Shown here: positions 43,886 through 54,440 of the stretch, piece after piece
Numbering within the stretch: the stretch's first letter is position 1
Layout of the letters: each line of letters opens with the position of its first letter
Assembly: GCA_020205615.1 (NCBI GenBank)
Contig: CM035166.1
Location: 81,955,135-82,019,134, forward strand
DNA length: 64,000 nt
Reading direction: 5' to 3'
Origin: Panax quinquefolius
Taxonomy: Eukaryota > Streptophyta > Magnoliopsida > Apiales > Araliaceae
Notes under the pieces: generated by a model
The model's database searches: none
Seen by the model: only the letters and a program-made list of their open reading frames with translations
What the model was told of the DNA's origin: nothing
Translations under genes and position numbers: made by a program

Positions 43886-45730
43886 CATAAATATTTTATC
43901 TTCTATGATTTAAAAGTTCATCATCAATATTTTATCTTTGTAACACATCTCAATAAATATATCACATCAATGAATTATCCATGCACTACGGGCCAAGGAT
44001 ATTCGTTAGTATCACCAGCGGTCATGATCATGTCAAACAACTGTCCATTTATGCACTACGGGCCAAAGAGGACTTTCACCACATCATTTGTCTGTAACAT
44101 TAAAGGTCATGATTATACCAATACATAATTTCTGGTCATAATCATACCAATCAACAGTCCATTTATACACTACGAGCCAAAGATAACTTTCATCACAATA
44201 TAAGTAGGAGGATGATGACAATGATATAAAAAATCAATCAAGTGAGATTAATGATAAATATTAAAGATTTATAATTCAATTTATCCAGAGTTTAAGAGTG
44301 TCCAAATTGTCAACATGATAATTAATTATGGAGTAAAATTCAAGAATGATATTCATGTATCAAAAATTATTTGGACAGAAAAGAAACCAATTTTGTCGTG
44401 AATAGTACCCATGAATAGTAACCTGACATGAAAATATTAAAATTTAACAAGAAAGTTCAGACCAATATTTTAGGAAAATGATACTAGATGAAGCACAAAA
44501 CTCAAGGATATTCTACTAATTTCAGGGATTATATAAGAAATACTTATCAAAATAAGTGTAGATTTAGAAATATGAAACAAAATAATATTACTTACATAGA
44601 TTATGGAAGAAAATAATATTTCTTATGAATATTGAATAAAAATAATATCATTTATGAATATTGAACGAAAATAATATTCCTTACGAATATTGAATGAAGA
44701 AAATATCCCTTACGAATACTGAACGAAAATAATATTCCTTATGAATACGAAAAATAATATCTCTTACGAATATGAAATAAATAATACCCGTTACCTGAGT
44801 AGAGAACTAGATGTTGTCTGATATATAGGATATTATCGTGAGGAAATCTTGCACTATAAGCTACACTCAAAGTATATTTATACTCAAAAGAATTATGCGC
44901 AATATTATAGAAGAAAATTTTTTGATATTGTCATGGTGTATTCTTCATCGTCTGAATATGTATCCTTTTATAGGCGAAGCATAGGGGACAAGCTTTCGTT
45001 GATTATGGAATTTTATCACGGGTTTCCAAACCCATCAGTATGCTTGTTTGAAAGTTTTTTCATTGAGGGGTCTGTTATCATAACCTACTAGAATTTAAAG
45101 AGAAGGAAGACGTGTGTTTTGGAAGATTTAGCAAATTAGAAACCATCACAATCTGGTAAACTTAAAAAAAGGAAATAGTTGCCTTACTTGGAGGGTATGG
45201 CAAATGATGGGCCACCCAAAGAAATTGCAATCTTGCTAAATTTTAAGAAAACACCATCTGGTATTTGATGGGGCCTCACCCATTGCAAAAGTAGTCAAAT
45301 TCCCCAAAATTATAGGCACCAAGTATGCGCCAAAAATAAAGAAAAGCACACTAATTTTACAAAACAAAACAACTAACCCCTACCCTAACTTTGATACATG
45401 TGATATGCCAGGAAAGTATATATTAATATAATATAACAATATTACTGTTTAAAAAGTCATCTGATATATATTATAAGACTATACTATATTGTAATATTAT
45501 TATAATATACTTAAATGAATATTTTATCGAAGAAGATAATTATAGTTTCATAGAAAAATATGTCAAACTTACAGCAAACGCTTTATGACAAACCCCTCTA
45601 TTTATATCAAAAATTGAATAAATATCTCCCACAAATCACTTATCTTTAATAAACACATTTTTACTCTTTCAACAATTATTCATCTTTAATATTATAACTC
45701 ACAATATTGACAATCAGATCATCTACTTTA
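43886..45730 (-). repeat. Diverged chromovirus LTR fragment
   Basis: This follows the family order (ATCTTCTATGATTTAAAAG, then 'gcactacgggccaaggatat', 'gtgaatagtaccc', CTTACGAATA repeats, and a decayed TATA near 44965), but lacks both termini. The CTTACGAATATTGAA unit is repeated six or more times at 44590-44790. About 45080-45420 is not family-like and may be a small insertion. Confidence 0.65.
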
Positions 45731-45937
45731 TTTATTCTAACAATTATAATGGAAGGACCCAATCTGACTCTTGCTCAAATTATGACTCAAACTTATTGTC
45801 CCAAGAGTACCATTCTGAAAAAATCACGACATTGGTACTCTTTATGATAGTAACTTTAAGTTCTTATGTGCAAGATAACTTTAAGCTCTTCATGACACGG
45901 GTCATCTTAACTTTAAGGCCTAATTCATTGTAGCAGT
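45731..45937. other. Unrecognised spacer
   Basis: No coding or repeat assignment could be made. It separates two LTRs of the same family. Confidence 0.35.
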
Positions 45938-46914
45938 TGTGACGCCCCCAAAATAGGTATACATCACCCATTCTGAATCGTTAAATACATGGTAAAAAAT
46001 TCATATATAACTTAAATATACAACTGTCGTGTAAAATACGACAAAACATAAGCTGAGAGTTTTAATATGAATATTGTCTTCTAGACAGTATTCAAACTCA
46101 AATGGAGTCCTTATTACATTTATTATCACACTATTTCACTGAATAGTGAGGATTACTATTGCAAATATCTGGATCATCACTCCGTTCCCCGACTAGTCCC
46201 AGCTATATTCTTATTTCCTGAAGAGAACAATGAAAACAAAGGGTAAGCTCAACAAGCCCAGTAAGAAATATTATGACTAAGATAATGCAGAATAAATTAT
46301 CGTTAGCCTTCAACAATGTTAAACTGATAAAATATAATAAACATCAAGTTTAACTGCAGCGGAACAAGCATTCCATTAGAAGAGTCAAGTAGAGCATGAT
46401 ATCTACTATCTTCTATGATTTAAAAAGTTTATCATCAATTTTATCGTTGAGACTCAGCTTAATAAATAAACCACATCATCGAATCATCCCTGCACTACGG
46501 GCCAAAGATATTCATGTAATCATCAATGGTCATGATTATACCGAATAATCCCTGGTCATAATCATACTAACCACTGTCCATTAATGCACTACATGCCAAT
46601 GAGAACTTTTACCACATCATTTGTAACATTACGGGTTATGATTATATCGGATGATCCCTGGTCATAATCACACCAATCAACAGTCCATCTATGCACATAA
46701 GCCAAAGATGACTTTCATCATAATATAAGCATGAGGATGATGACAATGATATAAGAATTCAATTAAAAGAAACAAATGATAAATTTTTAAAGATTTATAA
46801 TTTAATTTATCCAGAATTTAATAATGTTCAAAATGCCAACATGATACTGCTTTGTGGAGCAAAATTCAAGAATTATATTGTATCAAAAATGATTTGGACC
46901 GAAAAGAAATCATT

Positions 46915-47150
46915 TTGTCATGAATAGTACTCTGGGTGAATAGTATCTGGGTGAATAGTACCCCATGAATAGTACTTTGGGAATAGTACCCCGTGAATAG
47001 TACTTTGGGAATAGTACCCCATGAATAGTACTTTGTGAATAGTACTCATGAATAGTACTTTGTGAATAGTACTTTATGAATAGTACCTATGAATAGTACT
47101 TTTGTGAATAGTAAGGTATAAATGAATAATACTCATGGATAGTACTCCGG
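46915..47150 (-). repeat. GAATAGTAC minisatellite
   Basis: About fourteen copies of GAATAGTAC[T/C] are joined by variable 3-8 base linkers (CCCATG, TTTGG, TTTGTG). It lies in R-U5 of the LTR. The inverted LTR has the complementary array (GTACTATTCA) at 23080-23190; other full LTRs (14593, 33008) lack it. Confidence 0.85.
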
Positions 47151-47529
47151 CATGAAAAGCTTAAAATTTAACAAGAATATTCAGAAAATATCCTTGTGAT
47201 ACGATACTAGATGAAGCGCAAATTTTAAGGATATTCTACTAATTTCACGGAGTATAGAAGCAATACTTTAACAAAATCAGGGTATAATCAGGAATACGAG
47301 ATGAAATAATATTACTCACATACTACAGAGTATGGAAGAAAATATTATTCCTTATGAATACTGAAAAAAATAATATCCCTTACCTCAGAAGAAGACTGGA
47401 TACTGGAATAGTGAGGTAGTAGACTTCTCTTCTACTTTCTCTCTAAAGCTTCTCTCTCTATAGCTTCTCTTTCTAAAATTGCTCTTGTGAGTCTTAGTGA
47501 ATTGGTGAGAATGAAAGAAGAATGAGCTT

Positions 47530-47539
47530 CTATTTATAG
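47530..47539 (-). promoter_or_regulatory. LTR TATA box
   Basis: Sense-strand CTATAAATAG followed by AAGCTCATTC and a TCTCTC/GAGAGA-type leader, as in the sister copies. Confidence 0.65.
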
Positions 47540-48708
47540 GAAAATATAGTTTCTATAATTGCACGTTTTGGGGCTCAAAATATTACAGTATAATATCTTC
47601 ATCTTTTCCTTCATTTTTAATTTAGTCCTGCAAGTATTATCAAACTTGCACCACCTCCCCTAATAGTACATCATGTGAATCAATAGTACACACATGTGAA
47701 CAAATAGTTCTATACATGTGAAAATAATAATTACAGTATAGTACCTTCATCTATACCTCCATTTTTAATTTAGTCATGAAAGTATTATCAATCTTGCACC
47801 ACCTCCCCTAATAGTACATGCATGTGAATCAATAGTACACACATGTGAACAAATAGTTATGCATGTGAATTAATAGCAATTAATTGCTCATTTATCCGAT
47901 CAATTACCCAATTGGTCAATATAACCTCCAGACATCAATTATTATTGAAATAAATGTTGATCTCCACTAACACTAATAATCCCAACACAATGGAACTATC
48001 AATTTCATCTTTAATCAACACGAACTTATTCATCATTAATATTATAACTCACAATATTTAACAATCAGATCATTCCCAGGAAAGAGGGGGCTTTCCGATA
48101 AGGATTTCTCCCTATTGGCGCGTAATTAGGTGACCAAACCTCTCCTTGACAGAACTTTCTAGACATTGTCAATAATGAAAATAATAATATGAATAACTTT
48201 GTCGTCTCAATTATTTAATTAATAATATAAAATATTATGCATATGATATTGTGACAATAATTGAATCAATAATATGAGAGATATTATGCAGCAATTACTG
48301 TAGCAATAATTGAGAATAACTGAGTGACTTCTCACGTAAGCATCAATAATCAATACCGTGTGCTACTATGCAACCACGCGTATTACTGTACTTTTACCAC
48401 TGAGTAGTTCAACAGTTTAAAGGTAAAACTTTCGCCGTTATTTTTATAAAAAGATAATTCTATCATTTTCTAACTACGACAATACTTCCGTTGTGGGGTC
48501 CACCAATGATTATCGCTAGTCGCATTGAATATTCCCCTGTTAAAACAAATAGTCCCCGACCAATCGAATATTATATAACCACTTGTTTACTTTGCAAAAT
48601 TTGTAAATAATACCCACAACTATAACATTATATCAAATCCACACCATAATATTCAAAAATATATTTCGAGAAAAATTAATCTATATTCATAAAAGTTGGG
48701 GTCTTACA

Positions 48709-49307
48709 ACATCCCCTTCTTATGAAATTTTGTCCTCAAAATTAGGGTGTGTACCTAGTATGTCGAAGAGGTGAGGATACCTTGACTTCATTTCAGATTC
48801 TAACTCTCAGGTCATTTCCTCAACATCGTGGTTTCTCCACAAAACTTTGACTTGAGGTATAACCTTGGAGCGTAGAATATGATCCTTCTTATCCATGATT
48901 TTAACAGGTACCTCTTCATACGTTAAATCTTCCATTATCTCCTCCGATTCTAATTCAATAATGTGGTTCAGGTCTTTCACATATTTACGTAATATAGATA
49001 TATGAAAAACGTTATGAACACGAGACATACTTGGCGGTAAGGCGAGTCTATAGGCCACAGTTCCTAATTGATCGAGGATTATAAATGGGCCAATGAATCG
49101 AGGATTAAGCTTTCCTCTTTTTCCAAATCTCGTAACTACTTTCCATGGAGCAACACCTAACAACACATGATCTCCAATATTGAATTCCACGTCCTTTCGA
49201 TGAAGATCAACATAACTATTTTGTCGATCTCTTGAGGTTTTTATACGATGTCGGATCATTTGAATCTTTTTCGTAGTTATACGTACAAACTCCGGTCCCA
49301 ATAATAT
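48709..49307 (-). pseudogene. Chromovirus polypurine tract, integrase tail and chromodomain
   Basis: The tract AAGAAGGGGATGT precedes the LTR. The 164-residue open piece (49301-48807) matches the nested element's C-terminus residue for residue in most places: GKLNPRFIGPFIILDQLG, RVHNVFHISILRKYVKD, EEVPVKIMDKKDHILRSKVI and LWRNHDVEEMT, then a TGA where the family continues with Trp. The rest of the element is cut off at 49308 by a copia LTR. Confidence 0.85.
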
Positions 49308-50407
49308 TGTTAGTTCCTAGTAGGCACAATAGATCTAGAAGGGGGGTTGAATAGATCCTTTTTAATTTCAAATACTTTTCTCTTTTATTTTGTATTGCTA
49401 TTAAATGAGTATATAACAAACATAATAATCTTTTAAAGCACAGCGAAATAAGTAAAAGATCCCCTTCATTGATATATTCATAATCATACATACATTGTTC
49501 GTAGAGTTAGTTCAGTTGTAAGCAGTTAGAACATACATAGCAGTTATAGAAGTTAATGTACATAATGTAAATGACATAAAGTAAAAGACACAAGGGTTTT
49601 TTAAGTGGTTCAGAGACTCAAGCTCCTAATCTACTCTTCTGCTTTCAACTAACAGGATTTCCACTAAGGAAAGGCAGCACCCTGAATTGCTAAGATTCCT
49701 TCAAGGCCAGCAGCCTTGGGACTTCAGTTCACTAAGAACTCTTCAAGGCCAGCAGCCTTGGAATCTCTCTAGTTCCCTAGGAACTCTTCAAGCCCAGAAG
49801 GCTTGGAACTTCATTTAGTCTCTCCGGACAAGGACCCTTCAGGCCCTGGCTTCTTGTTGAGTTCTTTGTTTATTTGTTGGAGTTGGTGCTAAGCTGCTAA
49901 GATGTCTTCATTCTCTGAACATCTTCTGTGCTTAGTAGCTTGGCGTTATCACCCTTGAAGTGCAGTTGAGTGTTGCATGATGCTCAGCTTCTTCAGTTAC
50001 TCAACCACTTCGGATGATCCCTTGATGACTGCCTTGAAGATCATTCCTCTTGATACGTGATGGCTGCATATGATTGGTTTCTAAGATGATTGTAAGCCCT
50101 TCTGCTAGGTACTTAGAAACCTTCTCATGCTTGCCACCATGATAGCGTTTGTGATCTCCCTTCTGGATACTTGATGCCTTCTCATGATGGACTTGCTAAG
50201 ATGACTGTGAGCTCTTCTCTATGGTACTTAGAGTCTTCCCATGATGGACACCAAGATGACATGACGCTCTTCTTTCTCTCGGCAGTTTAGAACACTCTTC
50301 ATGTAGTAGAACTCTCACTTCTACATTGTAGAACTCTCATTTCTACTTCTTTCTTTGTCTGACTCTAAGTGTTCTTGGTGGATCGTAGAGTGAGCCTTTG
50401 GACTCAC

Positions 50408-52060
50408 TGTCTTACATGATTTAGAACAGTTCGCCGTTACTGCAAGCATACGTGCGTCAACAAGTAATACAGAGCAAGAAAATTATCGATCCCACAGAGA
50501 AAGTTGTTTAACTTAAACTACTATTCATTAATTAAATCACTATATTTATATGCTCACACTATGGATTAAACTTGGTTTGTTCTTGAATTTCAAATAACAA
50601 CTAAAACAATATAAATGATATAATAAATGATATTGGAACTAATGGGATTCTAACTTCATTCAATATTTCATTCAATCGCCACTATCATGCCTGACTTATT
50701 CACATATCATAGAAAAGTAGCCAAGAGCACTAAAAGAGTATTAGCCATTTTTCAATGTACTAAGACCTACTTACACAGCATCCACAGATGATAGACTCTA
50801 TGTAATCATCAATATAACCAACATCATTATATGTCTATGTGAAATTGCAACTATATTGATTTTAAGTTAAAGCTCTTATCTTAACTTATACGGTGAAACA
50901 GTATATGTCTATCTGGTTCACGATATACATAAACCATATAACACAGTCCTATATATGTATACTATCATGATTACAGTCCATATTTGCATGTTCATTGTCA
51001 ATTCCATACAAATACTGAAACGAATGGTGATCAATCATTCATGTATGCAAAACAATCATGCCAGACATCCCGTATAATATGCAAAGCAACCCAGCATTTA
51101 AGTTTGCAATCAAACTACATAATAAAATCCGTTACAATCCCATAATGGAGTTTAGTTCATGACCGAACCAAAAGCCATTATGGGATCAAAGTTAAATATG
51201 ATCAATAATCAACATTTGAAAGATGAAAGATGAAACTATTAAACCCAATTGCTGAATACACATCAATATTCAATCCTCATAAGATTCCAGCAAAAACTAA
51301 TATTAATAATCCGCTCTCGTAGAGAAATCCCAAGAAGGAGTAGAAAAATAGAGTTATAGCCTCCTTCTACGTTGGAATCCTCGCTAGAGAGTAAAAACCC
51401 TAATTACGATGTAAAGATACGTGAAAAACTAATAAAATGTCAAATGATATCCCTGACACCAGTCAGGAATCGTTTTAAATCAAATACAACCTTTAAAATT
51501 TGGAAATAAAATAAAACACATCGTGAAGATCAGACATCGCGATACGTCATCGCGCTCTTCAGCATATGATAGTCTCGCGCACCGCAAGACTTGCGATGAG
51601 GGTTCGTATGGTTGGTCGATCTCGGCGTCTTGGTAGCGCTCCATTGGCTTGTCTTTCTCGCGGCCGCGAGACTTGCAGTAGCATCCAAGATTTGGCTGGG
51701 TAATCGCGAGGGCGCGCATTCTTAAGGCTATTTTGTCGCGCGACTTGAAATCTGCAAATCCTAGTTCCTTTTTTCCTACTACTGTTGCTGCTTGCTCAGT
51801 CATGCTTTATCTCCTTGCACCAATGCACCTTCATGCCATGCATATCCCATCCTTTTACCTCGTTTCAAGCATCCGTTTGCCTTATGCTCCATAACAACAC
51901 CAAAATAGGCCGATTCCTGCACTTATTCACCAAAAGGAGTTTTAAGAACGTGCAATGCAAATTAACATGAAATGCAGCTAAAACAAAATAAAATGTACTT
52001 GAGATGGGCATAGTTCGCATGAATTGGTACTCCATAAGTAGGTAAAAATCCTACTTATCA
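50408..52060 (-). repeat. Athila 3' LTR
   Basis: It ends CCTACTTATCA on the plus strand (sense start TGATAAGTAGG), next to a polypurine tract. It matches 57236-58890 almost throughout. The first ~45 bases at the left differ from the partner, so the exact left end (TGTCTTACATG proposed) is uncertain. It holds the GC-rich palindrome cluster at 51540-51740. Confidence 0.8.
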
Positions 52061-53252
52061 AATACCCCCAAACTTGAACCATTGCTTGCCCTCAAGAAAT
52101 TCATACTAATGATTAATGAATGATGCAACTACATTACTATACACTTAATTCTCACATTGTCCCAACCATTATAGACATTCAGTCCAATTTGCCTCAGTGA
52201 AGTTTTTCTAGATTTGAGAATACAAATTCAAACCAAACTACAGGCATAATGTCATATACTCAAATAATTCACCAATGCTATACAGATGTTGTGTGTGTGT
52301 GTTGTGTTCGCCCAGTACTTGATTTAGATGTAGAATGCTCATGCTATTTTGCTCAAACCAGAAAAAAATATATCATCAATCAAGACTTATGTTTATATAT
52401 GCGACTTGAACTATTCTAACATCTTAAAATAAACTAAGGTTCAACAATGAGTTTATCTGCTTTATTCTACTCATGAGGGCGAATTTGCTCTTTCTCGCGA
52501 TGTTTATTGCTATTTTTATATTCTTTCTTTTTCTACATGACTGTGCAATGTCTTACTCCCTTAGGCACACTGCTACCCCTTAGCGAGCTTTCGACCAACG
52601 ACTCCCAGACCATGAAAGACCTTAGGGCGCTAGGTGTAGAGACAATCACCTCAGGTGTACTTACTCAAGTTGCTAGGGCCTCGAAATAAGACTAGCCATG
52701 CTATTTCTACTTTTCTTTTCTTTTTCTTCTTTTTTTTATACACAGATACCCATGTTTTCCCAGAGTTTAAAAATCGATGTTTTATACAGTATCCAAGCCA
52801 CTTTTCACATATTTCTCTTTTTAACACTACATTTTTCCGTCGAGCAAAACACACGTGTTTCTTATACCTACAAGTGATTGCGAACCCATTTGTGCAAACC
52901 GAGAACATGTATACAGCATTATGAATTTCGTTGTATAAAACGTTATAACTCAGCTCATGTTATCCAAAATATTCAGAATTCATTTAAAAACTTCTCTCTC
53001 ATCATTGGCTAGACAATTTTTTTTCTAAACGGCAGGAACTATTAGGTATGCAACATGCAACTATATGCTAAAATGTAAAACTAAACATGCACATAAAAAT
53101 TAAACTAATCATGCAAAACTATATGAATTATGTAAAACTAGTCATGCAAAACTAATAATAATAAAAAATACTAACTACTACCTAATACCCCCAAACTTAA
53201 AATATTCAATGTCCCAATTGAATGAAGGTAAAAGGTATAAAAACTCCCCCAA
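52061..53252 (-). other. Athila 3' non-coding region with two polypurine tracts
   Basis: The sense strand reads AAGTTTGGGGGTATT at 52075-52061, directly before the LTR, and AAGTTTGGGGGTATTAGG again near 53201-53184. Between them is ~1.1 kb with no credible gene. Open frames near 52507-52924 are low-complexity or antisense by-products. Confidence 0.6.
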
Positions 53253-54440
53253 TTATCGGTGGTGCCACCCTCCTCGGGTGGTGAGTCCGGTGGTGGATAT
53301 GGTGCTGCGGTTCCAAATTGAGGCCATTCTTGTGTTGTTCCTTGTTATGCAAACGCTTCGGCTAGAGCCCTGGTGAGTCCCGTCGCAAATGTGCCCAAAT
53401 TGTCGTACATGGCATTGACCTTGCGCTCCAACCTTCAGAGCTGTCGATTTCCATTGGTGGCACACGCGTGCGTGGACGGGCCCGCTTCTTCTGTTTGCGG
53501 GGGTGGTTGTTGTTGATCTGGAAAAATGGGATGAAGGATGAATCCCAGTCCGCGTGGATGTGGTACACCACCTGTCCACTCCTTGAAATTTTGCAATAGT
53601 AGCATGAGTGATTACATGGTGTGAGTACTGCAGCGGCTCATTATGCCATTGGATTCCTTGTTGAGTACAGAGCATGGCTATCACTGATGCATACAGAATA
53701 GTCCCATTTCTATTCCCACGCATATAATTTAGCATATTTCTATGGATTAACAGGACGATATCAATGTACTTCACTTTGATGATTCCCCACAAAATAATCG
53801 CCCGCTCGGTAGGTATGGCATTATAATGAGCTAACGTAATGAGCTTGGCACAAATAAATAGGTTCCAGGCCTGGGCATACCGATTTAATTCTGACAACGG
53901 AAATGATTTTGGTTCCTTTGTTCCTGTCTTATACTTCCATTTGGTGCCCGAGATACACAAATCAGTAATCACAACTGCGAGATCCGTCTCCAATAGACAA
54001 TAGTATTCATAACCTGCTAATCTGTCCAGCATCTGGTCAATGAATGGTAGTGGAAAATGATCTTTCCTTGTAGCTTTATTAAGCTTGCGGTAGTCCATGC
54101 AAACTCTCCACCCTGTCACTGTTCGTGTTGGAATCAACTCGTTGTTCTCATTAGTCACTACTGTCATGCCACCTTTTTTCGGTACACACTGCACTGGGCT
54201 CACCCATGAGCTGTCTGAGATAGGATAGATTATTCTTGCATCCAACCATTTTAGTACCTCTTTCTTAACCACTTCTTTCATTATCAGATTAAGTCTCCTT
54301 TGATGCTCAACTGATGGTTTACTTTCGTATTCCATCAGGATTTTATGCATACAAAATGAAGGGCTAATTCCTTTGATATCCGCTATGGTCCATCCAATCG
54401 CTGATTTGAACTCTCGGAGTACCCGTAGCAGTATTTTTCC
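53253..54440 (-). pseudogene. Truncated reverse transcriptase fused to putative plant transposon protein domain
   Basis: The 365-residue ORF starts at 54350. Residues ~1-125 are the N-terminus of a gypsy reverse transcriptase (KWLDARIIYPISDSSWVSPV, WRVCMDYRKLNKATRKDHFP, FIDQMLDRLAGYEYYCLLE). At the point where FLDGYSGYNQ is expected, the protein changes without a stop to KSFPLSELNRYAQAWNLFIC, ERAIILWGIIKVKYIDIVL and ASVIAMLCTQQGIQWHNEP. This is the Transposase_32-like domain that lies after integrase in Athila elements. The active site YxDD, RNase H and integrase are deleted. The last ~120 residues are out of frame; the better frame is at 53571-53362. Confidence 0.75.

Larger units (their letters stand above)
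45938..48708 (-). repeat. Chromovirus 3' LTR (full length)
   Basis: A 2771-base LTR, TGTGACGCCCCC...GGGGTCTTACA, with the TATA box at 47530-47539, the U3 block near 48065-48160 and a long GAATAGTAC minisatellite. A polypurine tract and pol tail follow on the right, so it is the 3' LTR of a leftward element, the remainder of which is interrupted at 49308. Confidence 0.88.

Noticed and set aside
49308..49340. Assigning the LTR at 49308 to the copia at 28087-37203
   Set aside because: Apart from the short 'ggggggttgaatagat' clause common to copia LTR ends, the sequences differ, and the primer-site side shows different termini.
51480..51803. 107-residue minus-strand ORF inside the Athila 3' LTR
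   Set aside because: The partner LTR does not keep the frame, so it is not conserved coding sequence.
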